Source: Halobaculum sp. CBA1158 (lineage in GTDB: Archaea > Halobacteriota > Halobacteria > Halobacteriales > Haloferacaceae). Taken from it: a stretch of DNA of 64,000 nucleotides. The stretch is from positions 558,001 through 622,000 of the forward strand of contig NZ_CP090371.1 of NCBI RefSeq assembly GCF_021431925.1, read 5' to 3'. The translations under genes and the position numbers were made by a program. This document shows positions 24,608 to 33,456 of the stretch, piece after piece (positions within the stretch are counted from its first letter, which is position 1; every line of letters starts with the position of its first letter). Below the pieces are notes generated by a model. It worked only from the letters and a program-made list of their open reading frames with translations. It ran no database searches and had not been told where the DNA came from.

Positions 24608-24827
24608 AGGCTCGCCCCTCACGGCGTCGTCTGTAACCGCGGACCTCATCGTCGGCGACGTTTTTTCGTCGCGGCTTCAACCCCTCACGGGTTGAAGCGG
24701 AGACGGAGGTGATCACCGCCGGTGACGGGCTCCGTTACAGACGAACCCGTGAGAGGTTGAAGCAGTTTCGCCCAGGTCGTCACCCGCGCGGTCACGGGTT
24801 ACAGATGAAGGTGGTTGAGGGTTCGAC
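24608..24827. CRISPR. Decayed mini-CRISPR: two oppositely oriented repeat pairs, no cas genes
   Basis: One intact 30-bp repeat (24734-24763) begins GTTACAGACGAACCC and ends GAGAGGTTGAAGC, the form of haloarchaeal type I-B repeats. A degenerate plus-strand copy follows at 24798-24827 after a 34-bp spacer (24764-24797). On the minus strand, repeats at 24674-24703 (3' 20 bases match with one change) and 24608-24637 (about 21/30) are separated by 36 bp (24638-24673). The 24674-24698 segment is itself palindromic, so it also serves as a degenerate plus-strand unit ending at 24698, 35 bp before the intact repeat. No cas gene is within the window. Confidence 0.65.
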
Positions 24828-24959
24828 GGCACCGCCGCAACTACGCAACCGGAGGCGTCTCAGAGAACTACGACAGGACTCGACCGTCGCCCCGACTCGG
24901 CAGTAGTGAAACGCCGCCTGTCGGTCAGGTCATGGCACCCGGCACCAATTTCTATTCTC

Positions 24960-25015
24960 TCCAAATTTAATTTTTAATATAAAGTATTAAATACTATATC
25001 GAATCACAACCCGTA
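24960..25015 (+). promoter_or_regulatory. AT-rich promoter of the type IV pilus operon
   Basis: A sharply AT-rich stretch (24956-25000) precedes the ATPase start at 25016. It contains TATA-like TTTTTAATATAAAG and a 13-bp inverted repeat AGTATT-A-AATACT (24983-24995) about 20-33 bp before the ATG. The repeat overlaps the likely start of transcription and could be an operator. This is the only strong promoter-like sequence seen for the next seven genes. Confidence 0.6.
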
Positions 25016-27415
25016 ATGACCGATCCGACGGGCGATCGACCGACCGTCCCGCCGCCGGAACCGCCCGACTCCGTCGATGCGTGGTACGCGCCGGACGTGC
25101 GAGCGCAGTACGAGCCCTACCCGGGCGTCGTCGCGACCGTGCGCGAACGCGTCGGCGTCGGGGGCAGCGAGTTCGGCTACGAGACGCGAGAGCCGAGTCT
25201 CGGGCCGGCCGGCGAGCGCGCGGCCGCCGCCGTCGCCGACCGCTTCGACGCCGGGCAGCACCGTCGGCCGCTGACGCGTGCCGGCGCGGTCGAGCGCGCA
25301 GACGCGGGGTTCGAGCCGAAGTACGACCGCGCCGTCGACCGCCTCGTCGACGCCGCGCCGGCGCTTCGGCGGCGCGTCGACTACCACGTCCTCCGCGAGT
25401 TCCGACTGCTCGGGGCGGCGACGCCGCTGGCGCTGGACGACCGGATCGAGGTGGCCGACGTGAGCGGCGAGGACGGCCGCGTCGTCGTCCACACCACCGA
25501 GTTCGCGCCCGCGGCGACTGCCGTGTCCGTCGACGCCGAGTACGTCGGCCGCGTCGCCAGCGAGCGCCTCCGCAGCTACGAGGTGTCCTTCGAGGGGTTC
25601 GCGGTCGACGTGGTGGTGTACCGCGACCGACTGCTCGGCGAGGACCGCTTCGCCACGAAGTACGCCGTGCGCGAGCCGCCGCTGCTCCCCGGGGACGAGG
25701 CGCTGATCGCCGAGTGCAAGGAGCGCGTCTGGGAGACGACCGCCACCGAGGTCGTCGAGGACCGCACGGCGTTCGTCCGCGAGCGCGCCCGTCGGTTCCT
25801 CTCGCGGCGACTCACTGCCCGCGACACCCGAGCGTGGGTCGACGCGACCGCCTACCGCGTGCGGGCCGCGCTCGCGGCGTACGACCTGGCGGTGCCGCCG
25901 GTGGACTCCCGGTACGCCGACGACCGCCTCGCCGACCTGGTGTACTACGTCCTGCGCGACTACGTCGGCGAGGGCGTGCTCACCGTCCCGCTTCGTGACC
26001 CCCATCTGGAGGACGTGGAGGCGAACCGCGTCGGCGAGCGCGTGAAGGTGGTGCCGCGGGCCGGATTGGGTGCGGACGGACGCGTCCCCACGAACCTCTC
26101 GTTCGACTCCGAGTCGGCGTTCGTCAACGTCGTCACCCAACTGGCCGCACTCGACGGGACGGAGCTGAACGCCTCGAACCCCAGCGCGAAGGTGAACGTC
26201 GACCTCGACGGCGTCGCCGACACGATCCGCTGTGCGGTCGCGCTACCGGTCATCTCGACGGACGGTCCCCACCTCTCTGTGCGCAAGCAGTCCGGCGACC
26301 CGCACACGCCGGTCGACCTCGTCGAGTCGGAGACGCTCCCGACGGAGTTGGTGACGCTGCTGTGGCTGCTGTACGAACACCGCGGCGTCGTGCTGTTCTC
26401 GGGACCGACCGGCGCGGGCAAGACGACGCTGCTGAACGCGCACACGCCGTTCATTCCGTTCGACGCTCGCCCCGTCTCGATCGACGAGGGGAGCCGTGAG
26501 GTGCTGCTTCCCCACGAGACGGGCATCTCGCTGACCACCCGCGACCACGAGAACGAGTTCAAGCGCGTCACGATGGCCGACCTCATGACCGAGGCGAACT
26601 ACCTGAATCCGGACGTGGAGGTGATCGCGGAGGTGAACACGCCCGCGTCGTTCGAGACGTTCGGCGAGTCGCTCAACACCGGCCACGGCGTGCTGGGCAC
26701 CACCCACGCCGAGGACGTGAACGCGCTGGTCAACCGGGTGATCGAGCAGGGCCTCCCGCCGTATCTCCTCGGCGAGATCGACCTCGTGGTCTTCCCGCAC
26801 AACGTCGACGGCGACCGCTACGTCGCCGAGGCGGTCGAACTCGCCGGCGACGACGCGCTCGCGAACTGCGCCGGCGCGGGCGGCGTCGTCGAGAAGGACG
26901 GCGCGGCCGTCGCGTGGAACCGCGTGCTCTCCCGGAGCCCGGACGGGACGTTCTCGTTCGCGTACGACCACCCGGACCTGGGCGACGACACGCGCCGTCT
27001 CGACCTCCGCGTGTTCCACCGGATCGCCGACCGGACCGATCGGACGGTCGAGGCCGTCGAACGGGAGTTCCACCGGAAACACCGGTACGTGCGATACCTC
27101 GTCCGCGAGGGCGTCACCGACTTCGAGGAGACGTTCGACTTCCTCGCGGACCTGCGTACCGACGAGGCCGCGACCGTCGAACGCGTCCGCCGCGAGACGA
27201 CGCACGAGGCGGACGCCGACGGCGGCGGCGGTGACGGCGATAGCGACGGTGACGGCGACGGCGACGGTGGCGGCGACCGCGACAGCGATGGCGACGATAC
27301 CATCTCACCGTCGACCGCGACCGCGTCCGCGAACGGCCGGACAGCGATCGACGGTGGTGCGGCCGGAGACGCCCGTACGCTCGACGGCGGTACGGCGGAG
27401 GGGAGACGTGAGTGA
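25016..27415 (+). CDS. Type IV pilus/secretion ATPase (PilB/GspE-like), 799 aa
   Basis: This is the hexameric motor of an archaeal type IV pilus-like system. An N-terminal domain of about 270 residues is followed by the secretion ATPase core with Walker A SGPTGAGKTTLLNA (about residues 462-475). The core also has an Asp-box region (PVSIDEGSREVLLPHE), Walker B-like PDVEVIAEVNTPASFETFGE and the His box LGTTHAEDVNALVNR. The C-terminal 90 residues are a low-complexity Asp/Gly/Ser tail with simple GAC/GGC repeats. The GTG of the next gene overlaps its stop by 8 bp. The family resembles PilB of haloarchaeal adhesion pili. Confidence 0.9.
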   Translation: MTDPTGDRPTVPPPEPPDSVDAWYAPDVRAQYEPYPGVVATVRERVGVGGSEFGYETREPSLGPAGERAAAAVADRFDAGQHRRPLTRAGAVERADAGFEPKYDRAVDRLVDAAPALRRRVDYHVLREFRLLGAATPLALDDRIEVADVSGEDGRVVVHTTEFAPAATAVSVDAEYVGRVASERLRSYEVSFEGFAVDVVVYRDRLLGEDRFATKYAVREPPLLPGDEALIAECKERVWETTATEVVEDRTAFVRERARRFLSRRLTARDTRAWVDATAYRVRAALAAYDLAVPPVDSRYADDRLADLVYYVLRDYVGEGVLTVPLRDPHLEDVEANRVGERVKVVPRAGLGADGRVPTNLSFDSESAFVNVVTQLAALDGTELNASNPSAKVNVDLDGVADTIRCAVALPVISTDGPHLSVRKQSGDPHTPVDLVESETLPTELVTLLWLLYEHRGVVLFSGPTGAGKTTLLNAHTPFIPFDARPVSIDEGSREVLLPHETGISLTTRDHENEFKRVTMADLMTEANYLNPDVEVIAEVNTPASFETFGESLNTGHGVLGTTHAEDVNALVNRVIEQGLPPYLLGEIDLVVFPHNVDGDRYVAEAVELAGDDALANCAGAGGVVEKDGAAVAWNRVLSRSPDGTFSFAYDHPDLGDDTRRLDLRVFHRIADRTDRTVEAVEREFHRKHRYVRYLVREGVTDFEETFDFLADLRTDEAATVERVRRETTHEADADGGGGDGDSDGDGDGDGGGDRDSDGDDTISPSTATASANGRTAIDGGAAGDARTLDGGTAEGRRE

Positions 27416-29369
27416 GTTCGCCGCCGAGCGCGACGGGAGCGATCCCGGCGGGATCGCCGCCGGCGGTGTCGCGCGCGCCGACGGCACCGGGGGCGCTGAG
27501 ACGGGGGCCGGGAGCGGCCGAACCGACGGCCTCTCGGTCCTCGACCGCGCGCTGTACGCGCTGTTCTCCCGACACGCCGACACGCGCCGGCACGCGCTCG
27601 ACCGGAAACGCTACCGAGGGGCCGCGATGGCGACGAGCTTCGACGTGTACGTCGCCCGCGCGTACGGGCTCTCGTGGCTGGCCTGTCTCGCCGTCCTCGG
27701 GTGGACGCTCGTCGTCGCCTCCGCGGTTCCGCCGGCGACCGTCGCCGGCGCGGTCGGCGGGGTTCTCGGGACGAGCGCACCGGTCGCGTCGCCCTCGCGA
27801 CTCCACGTCGCCGCCGTCGCCGCGGGCGTCGCCGGCACCGCCGCGAAGTACGCGACCGTCAGGCTGGCCGGCGAGCGGATCCGGCTGCGAACGCGTGCCC
27901 GCCGCGGCGGGATCGAGCGGACGCTCCCCGGTGCGGCGCGGTTCCTGCACGCGCTCTCCTCGGGGAGCGACGGCCCGCGGGCCATGCTCCGGCGCGTCGC
28001 CGACAACGACGCCTACGGGGAGACGGCCGTTTCGGTCCGGACTGCGCTGACGACCGCCTCCCTGACCGGGAGCCTCAACCGCGGGATCGGTCGCGTCGCC
28101 CGCGACACGCCCTCCCGGGACGCGCTCGCGCCGTTCCTGTTGAAGTTCCGCGAGCACGCCGCCCAGGGAGACGACGCCCTGTCGGGGTACCTCAGGCTGG
28201 AGTCCCGGATGCTCGGCCACAGGGGCGAGCAGGCCCGCGAGCGCAACGCCGACCTGATGGAGTTGGTCGCGGAGCTGTTCGTCGTCCTGCTCGTGCTTCC
28301 GGCGCTGTTCGTCATCGTCCTCACGGTGATGAGCGTGCTCGCGCCCGGGCTGTCGGCCGAGATCGCGACGCCGCTCGGTGTGACGACTAAGCGCGCGATC
28401 GCCGTGTACGGCGCGGCCGCGTTCGTCGTCGTCGTCGGGATCGCAGCGGGGGCGATGGTCTCGGACCTCCGACCGACCGACCAGCGGATCGAGTACCGAC
28501 TTCCGCGGTCCCCGACGGCGCTGCTGCGGTCGGTGCCGATCAACCCCGCGAGCGCGGCCGTTGCCCTGCTGCCGGTCGGAGGGCTCGCGCTCGTTGGCCT
28601 GTCTGCGGCCGGTGTCGACCCCGTGAACGCGATCGTGCTGGGGTACGCCGCGTACGCGCTCCCGGTCGGCGGCGTGGCGCTCCGGCGCGGTCGACTCGAC
28701 GACGCCAAGGACCGCGAGATATCCGAGTTCGTCCACGCGGTCGCCGGCCACGTCGCGCTCGGCCGACCGCTCTCGATCGCCGTCGATCGCGTCGCCCGCG
28801 ACGTGGATCTGGGGCCGTTGACCGCCGACGTGGCCGACCTCTCGTTCGCGCTCGGACTGGCGACGGGCCCCGACGCGGAGCTTCGAGCCGGGGCGCTCGA
28901 TCGGTTCACCCGGCGCGTCGGGACGCCGCTTGCGGCCCAGACGATCGGCCTCGTCTCGGGCGCGCTCGACGCCGGCAGCGACGCCGACGCCGTGTTCGAG
29001 ACGCTGCAGGCCGAGGTGGGTCGCCTCCACCACGAGAAGCGCGCGCTGCGCGCCAACATGTTCGTGTACGTCGCCGTCGGCTGGACGACCGCGCTGCTTG
29101 TCGTCGGGATCGTCGTCGCGGTGAACCTCACCGTGCTCGACGGCTTCGCCGACCTCGCGTCGCTGTCGACCGGCGGAGGCACGCTCGACCCGACCGCGGT
29201 CGACCCCGAGCGCGACGCCCGCCGCTTCTACGTCGTCGCGCAGGCGACGGTGTTCGCCTCCGGGCTGTTCGCCGGCGCGGCCGACCGGGGCGGCTACTCG
29301 ATGCTGCTGCACTCGGGTGCGCTCGTGACCGTCTGTCTCCTTGCCTTCGCGGTCGCGGGGGTGATCTGA
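27408..29369 (+). CDS. Type IV pilus membrane platform protein (PilC/TadC-like, T2SSF), 653 aa
   Basis: Start GTG 27408 overlaps the ATPase stop. Two T2SSF-type domains are recognisable (around FLHALSSGSDGPRAMLRRVA and FVHAVAGHVALGRPLSIAVD). About eight to ten hydrophobic helices are present, including LVAELFVVLLVLPALFVIVL and VAVGWTTALLVVGIVVAVN. The protein anchors the ATPase to the membrane and drives pilin assembly. The order ATPase-PilC matches the conserved haloarchaeal pair. The N-terminal 45 residues are hydrophilic Gly/Ala/Asp rich. Confidence 0.88.
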   Translation: MSEFAAERDGSDPGGIAAGGVARADGTGGAETGAGSGRTDGLSVLDRALYALFSRHADTRRHALDRKRYRGAAMATSFDVYVARAYGLSWLACLAVLGWTLVVASAVPPATVAGAVGGVLGTSAPVASPSRLHVAAVAAGVAGTAAKYATVRLAGERIRLRTRARRGGIERTLPGAARFLHALSSGSDGPRAMLRRVADNDAYGETAVSVRTALTTASLTGSLNRGIGRVARDTPSRDALAPFLLKFREHAAQGDDALSGYLRLESRMLGHRGEQARERNADLMELVAELFVVLLVLPALFVIVLTVMSVLAPGLSAEIATPLGVTTKRAIAVYGAAAFVVVVGIAAGAMVSDLRPTDQRIEYRLPRSPTALLRSVPINPASAAVALLPVGGLALVGLSAAGVDPVNAIVLGYAAYALPVGGVALRRGRLDDAKDREISEFVHAVAGHVALGRPLSIAVDRVARDVDLGPLTADVADLSFALGLATGPDAELRAGALDRFTRRVGTPLAAQTIGLVSGALDAGSDADAVFETLQAEVGRLHHEKRALRANMFVYVAVGWTTALLVVGIVVAVNLTVLDGFADLASLSTGGGTLDPTAVDPERDARRFYVVAQATVFASGLFAGAADRGGYSMLLHSGALVTVCLLAFAVAGVI

Positions 29370-29371
29370 GC

Positions 29372-30166
29372 GTGGTCGCGCACCCGTTCGGCGGAGGCGA
29401 CGCGGCCGATAGCGACCGGAGACGCTCCGGCGGCCGCCGAGCGTCCCGAGCCAGGAACCGATCCGACGAGCGGGGCCAATCGCACGTCGTCGGCGTGGCG
29501 ATCCTCATGGGGATCACCGTCGTCTCGATGGCCGGGCTGACGGCGACCGTCGGGACCGTCGTCGAGTCGAACACCGCCGGCGTGGACGCCGGTCGCGTCG
29601 CCGCCGACCTCGACGCCGCGCTCGCGCCCGTCGAGGTGACCGGCGGCCACCGAGGGACCGTCTCGTTCACCGACGGTCGCCTGCGCACCGTCGAGCGGAC
29701 CGTCCGCGTTCGCGACGCCGACGGGACGGTCAGAGCCGTCGACGCCGGCGGGATCGTCTGGAGCGCCGGCGATCACCGCGTCGCGTTCGTCGCCGGCGCG
29801 GTCGTCCGCGGCCCGCCCGGCAACGCGGTCCTCGCGGAGCCCCCGCCGGTATCGACGGCGGCGGGGACGGTCGTGGTCGGCGTCGCGACCGTCGGCGAGG
29901 AGCGCTTCGAGTACGCCGGCGGCGGGCGCGTCCCCCTGTCGACCCGGGTCGCCCACGACCGGCGCGCGCTCGGAACCGGCGAATGGCGCGTCGCCGTCGA
30001 GACGGAGACGCCCCGCCCGTGGGTCGAGTTCTTCGAGCGCCGAGGCGCGACCACAGACAGGGAGGACTTCGACGGCGACGGCGTCGACAGCGTCGTCGCC
30101 GCCTTCCCGGGCGAGCGGGAGTTCCACCTCGTCGTCCACGACCTGCACGTGGAGGACGGACGATGA
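29372..30166 (+). CDS. Pilin-like secreted protein (DUF7289-type), 264 aa
   Basis: An Arg-rich N-terminal tail leads into DERGQSHVVGVAILMGITVV, a class III signal-like hydrophobic segment (about residues 33-60) as in archaeal pilins, with the charged residues directly before it. The rest is a beta-rich, acidic extracellular domain. A start GTG at 29372 lies 2 bp after the PilC stop. The family has a haloarchaeal pilin-associated DUF layout; I am fairly sure of the family position and less sure of the DUF number. It is likely a minor pilin or pseudopilin. Confidence 0.75.
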   Translation: MVAHPFGGGDAADSDRRRSGGRRASRARNRSDERGQSHVVGVAILMGITVVSMAGLTATVGTVVESNTAGVDAGRVAADLDAALAPVEVTGGHRGTVSFTDGRLRTVERTVRVRDADGTVRAVDAGGIVWSAGDHRVAFVAGAVVRGPPGNAVLAEPPPVSTAAGTVVVGVATVGEERFEYAGGGRVPLSTRVAHDRRALGTGEWRVAVETETPRPWVEFFERRGATTDREDFDGDGVDSVVAAFPGEREFHLVVHDLHVEDGR

Positions 30167-30726
30167 CCGCGGAGTGCGGGGCGGCGGCCGACGGGGGCGC
30201 GGACCGCGGCGTCGCGACCGACCGGACCGTGGTCGTCGAGCGCGGACGCGACAGGGCGGCGACCCCGATCGTCGCCAAGACGCTGGAGATCGGGCTCGTC
30301 CTGCTGTTCGTCGCCGGGCTCTCGGCGGCGCTGTTCGGCGGGGTCGTCCCCGACTACCGCGACGCCGCCGGCGATCGCCTCGCCGACCGGACGCTCGCGG
30401 GCGCGGCCACGGACGTCGAGCGCGCGGTCCCGCCGCCGGCGGCGACGGTTCGCGTGGAGCGGCGCGTCCGGCTCCCGGACACGATCCGCGGGGCCGCCTA
30501 CCGCGTCGTCGCCGACGGCGACGGACTCCGACTGGTCCACCCGAACCCGGCGATCGGCGGGAACGTGCGCCTCGCACTCCCCGACCGGGTCGCGACGGTG
30601 ACCGGAGCCTGGGAGAGCGGGATGACGACCGCCGTCGTCGTGGAGGGCGGCAGCGGGGTCGGCGCTGGCGGACCCGAGGCCGGGGACGGAGACGGATCCC
30701 TCGCGATCGAGTTGGTGAGCCGATGA
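30163..30726 (+). CDS. Pilin-like protein (DUF7266-type), 187 aa
   Basis: ATG 30163 overlaps the preceding stop (ATGA). One hydrophobic helix LEIGLVLLFVAGLSAALFGG (about residues 42-61) follows a charged N-terminal tail. The remainder is a small beta-rich domain ending SLAIELVSR. This is the arrangement of a pseudopilin exposed outside the membrane. DUF numbers in this cluster are from memory. Confidence 0.7.
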   Translation: MTAECGAAADGGADRGVATDRTVVVERGRDRAATPIVAKTLEIGLVLLFVAGLSAALFGGVVPDYRDAAGDRLADRTLAGAATDVERAVPPPAATVRVERRVRLPDTIRGAAYRVVADGDGLRLVHPNPAIGGNVRLALPDRVATVTGAWESGMTTAVVVEGGSGVGAGGPEAGDGDGSLAIELVSR

Positions 30727-31460
30727 ACCCGAACCCGGAGCCACGACGGGGAAAGCGAGCGACTTCCCGCCGACGGTCGCGGTCGCGGTCGACCGGGCCG
30801 CGCGTGCGGTCGGAGCGCGGACAGACGAACCTCGCGGCGCTGGTGGCGGCGCTGGTCGTGCTCACGGCGACGGTCGGGGTGACGCTCGCGCTGGCCGACG
30901 GCGCGCTGGCTAGTGCGGATCGCTCTCCGGAGGAACGCCGGACGGCCGTGACCGCGACCGACCGGCTGGTGGCCGGCGACTCGCCGCTGACGCGACGTGC
31001 GAGCGTCCTCGACGACGACGCGATTGCGACGGCGACCGTCGGGACGGTCGTCGAGGCGGTCCCGCCGCTCGCGGACGCGGCGTTCCGGGTTCGCCTCGCC
31101 GGCGACACAGTCGTCGAGCGCGGCGACCCGACCGACGGGACGGCCTTCCGTCGGATCGTCGTCGTCGCGTCTGCCGAGGAGCGCACGCGGACGGTCGACG
31201 CCGCCGACGGGGTCACGCTCCCGCGTCGGACCGCGACGATCCGCTTGGCGTTCGGAGACGCCACGGTCGAGACGGTGCGTACGAACGGCCGGGTCGTCCT
31301 CCACCGACCCGGCGGCCTCCGGGGCGTCGAGACCGTCGACGTGTCCCGGGCGGAGACGCTGACGCTCACGTTCGACGCGAACGCGACCGGATCGGTGCCG
31401 GTGACGTATTTCCCGGAGCGGACGCACAAGGCGACGCTTGCGGTGATCGTCGATGCGTGA
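30723..31460 (+). CDS. Pilin-like protein (DUF7263-type), 245 aa
   Basis: ATG 30723 overlaps the previous stop. Residues 1-31 are Arg-rich (RRGKRATSRRRSRSRSTGPR), then SERGQTNLAALVAALVVLTA forms the hydrophobic segment with the Arg-Gly-Gln start typical of these pilins. The extracellular region is acidic and Thr/Val rich. It likely assembles with the neighbouring pilin-like proteins. Confidence 0.7.
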   Translation: MNPNPEPRRGKRATSRRRSRSRSTGPRVRSERGQTNLAALVAALVVLTATVGVTLALADGALASADRSPEERRTAVTATDRLVAGDSPLTRRASVLDDDAIATATVGTVVEAVPPLADAAFRVRLAGDTVVERGDPTDGTAFRRIVVVASAEERTRTVDAADGVTLPRRTATIRLAFGDATVETVRTNGRVVLHRPGGLRGVETVDVSRAETLTLTFDANATGSVPVTYFPERTHKATLAVIVDA

Positions 31461-31884
31461 GCCGACGGGCGACTCGGCGTTCGACCGGGGACAGCTCTCG
31501 CTGCCGGTCGTCGAGGCCGCGGTGGGGGTCGCGTTCCTGCTCACGGTGGCGGCGTCGTTCGGGTTGGCGCTGCCGGAGCCGGGGACGGCGGAGGCGCAGT
31601 TGGACGCGTACGCCGACGACGCCCTCGCGGTGTTGAACGAGGAGCCGCCGCGACACGCCGCCGACACCCGGCTCGCGGAGGTGAGTCGCTCGCCCGCCGC
31701 GTTCGAGCGCGAGCGCGACGCCCTCGAGGTACGCGTCGCGCGGATCCTCGGCGACAATCTCCTGTTCCGCGTCGAGACGCCCCACGGGGCGGTCGGCCAC
31801 GCCCGTCCGACCGCGACGGCGACGGGGCGGGCGAGCGCGACGACCCCCGGCGGCGAGGTCGTCCTGTGGGTGTGGTACGTGTGA
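31453..31884 (+). CDS. Pilin-like protein (DUF7262-type), 143 aa
   Basis: The frame starts 8 bp inside the previous gene and ends overlapping the next. A short hydrophilic start (MREPTGDSAFDRGQLS) is followed by one hydrophobic helix (about residues 18-40, VEAAVGVAFLLTVAASFGLA). The C-terminal domain ends TTPGGEVVLWVWYV. It is the smallest member of the cluster. Confidence 0.7.
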   Translation: MREPTGDSAFDRGQLSLPVVEAAVGVAFLLTVAASFGLALPEPGTAEAQLDAYADDALAVLNEEPPRHAADTRLAEVSRSPAAFERERDALEVRVARILGDNLLFRVETPHGAVGHARPTATATGRASATTPGGEVVLWVWYV

Positions 31885-32408
31885 CCGACCGAAAGGCCAC
31901 CGACCGCGGGCAGTTGGTCCTCCTGGCGGCCGCCCTCGCGGCCGCCGCGCTGGTTCCGATGGCGCTCGCGTATCTCACTCTGGGCGCGCACCCGGACGTG
32001 GCCGCGACCGCCGACCGCGACCGACCCGGCGAGTCGACCCTGCGGGCGCTCGACCGCGCCGCGACGAACGCGTCGGCGGCCGTCGACCGACGACCGTGGC
32101 GGGAGCGCGAGGAGACGGTCACCGACTTCGACGCCGCGTTCGCCGGCGATGCTCGCGGGATCGAGACGGCCCGACTGTCGGAGACGGTCGCCGTCGACGT
32201 GGCGTACAACGCCACGGCCGCGACCGCGTGGGCGGAGACGGCCTGTCCCACCGGCCCGAACCGCGCGTTCGGCGACTGCGAGGTCATCGAGGGAGTCGTC
32301 GTTCAGGACCGAGCGGGGGAGGCGACGCCGGTGGCGGTCGGGGTCGACGTCCGCGTGGTCGAGCCCGACGGGACAACGGAGCTGACCGTCGTGATCCGGG
32401 TCCGGTAG
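31881..32408 (+). CDS. Pilin-like protein (DUF7261-type), 175 aa
   Basis: GTG 31881 overlaps the previous stop (GTGA); a GTG at 31866 would add five residues. The protein starts VTDRKATDRGQLVLLAAALA, a hydrophobic segment up to about residue 35, then a Thr/Ala/Asp-rich domain with two cysteines (ETACPTGPN and FGDCEV) that could form a disulfide outside the cell. It is the last gene of the pilus operon. Confidence 0.7.
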   Translation: MTDRKATDRGQLVLLAAALAAAALVPMALAYLTLGAHPDVAATADRDRPGESTLRALDRAATNASAAVDRRPWREREETVTDFDAAFAGDARGIETARLSETVAVDVAYNATAATAWAETACPTGPNRAFGDCEVIEGVVVQDRAGEATPVAVGVDVRVVEPDGTTELTVVIRVR

Positions 32409-33051
32409 CACGGACGACGGCGGACGCGGACGGGGGCGCTGAGTCGGACCTCCTCGGCGCGGTCGCCTGTCTGACCGCCTCCGTCGGAGGTGAACCGGCC
32501 GTCGCCGTGCCGCGCTCGAACTCCGGCGAGAATCCGGACGAAATTCGGAAAACCGTTTTTGGTTCGACACGTCCACACACGTCCGGGCGTCGGGCGACCA
32601 TCGGCGAGACACCCGAGGCGGGACCCGCCGGACGCGGCCGACGAGCGCGGACGACTCACCCGGTCCGGTCCGCGTTCGTCCGTCGCCGGTCATCCGGACG
32701 GGCGCTTCGGTCCGTCCCGGTCGTCGGACGCTCCGCAGCCATGCCACCGACCGCGTGCCGCCGGGGGCGACGCCCCACCTTGGCCATCGGCTCCGGCCCG
32801 CGGTCGGCGCGAGTCGGATCGCCGGGCGGGACCACGGCCGGTTTCCCCCTGACATGGAACCTCCGGTGTGCGGTTCCCCTCCACGCGGCGGTCCGGCCCC
32901 CCACGCTGTCCTCACCTCGACTCTTGTCACGCCGGTCGACGTTCTCGCGTTCGGTCACGGATATGAGGTGGCTGAATCCGGTGACTGCAGCGAGACGCTC
33001 CGTTCCTCTAAACGAAACGACTACCATGGTGGCCCTTTGACCTCGGAGTGA
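32409..33051. other. 643-bp region without a convincing gene
   Basis: All open frames here are Arg/Pro rich and look like shadows. A low-GC patch around 32540-32575 (ACCGTTTTTGGTTCG) follows the pilus operon and may terminate it. A frame ending at 33051 (SSKRNDYHGGPLTSE) touches the toxin start (TGAATG) and could be the last part of a lost antitoxin gene. A TATA-like CTCTAAACG lies 45 bp before the toxin. Confidence 0.4.
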
Positions 33052-33456
33052 ATGGGCGGATCGCTGTGGTACCCGTCGGTTGCGGACGTTCTGGCAATCC
33101 ACGAGGACATCGTGGCGGAGTACCCAACCACGCCATCCGGGGTCCGGGACCGGGGCGACATCGAGTTCGTGCTGACGTACATCGAGGAGGGGTATTTCGA
33201 TGCTGCGCCCGACTCAATTCACGAGAAAGCGTACCACCTCATGCGGCTGCTCGTCGCCACCCACCCGTTCGTGGATGCGAACAAGCGAACCGCGCTGAAC
33301 ACGGTCGTCGTATTTTACGGAAAGTAAAGGAGAAAGCCCCGCCATTCAGGGCGGGGATGAATCGGACACTACCTTTCACTAACCACGTTCGAGGGCAGGG
33401 CCAGATATTCCACGCCAATCCATACTATTAATTAATCTTATCGACATAGGTTACGC

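Noticed and set aside
27230-27300. Simple GAC/GGC repeats as a mobile or regulatory repeat
   Set aside because: They code the low-complexity Asp/Gly tail of the ATPase and are explained by composition.
27114-29312. 732-codon leftward open frame over the pilus platform gene
   Set aside because: Shadow of the PilC-like gene; composition rich in Arg, Gln and His without membrane helices.
32096-33040. 314-codon rightward frame before the toxin
   Set aside because: Overlaps the last pilin gene in another frame and is Arg/Gly-rich; no sign of an antitoxin domain.
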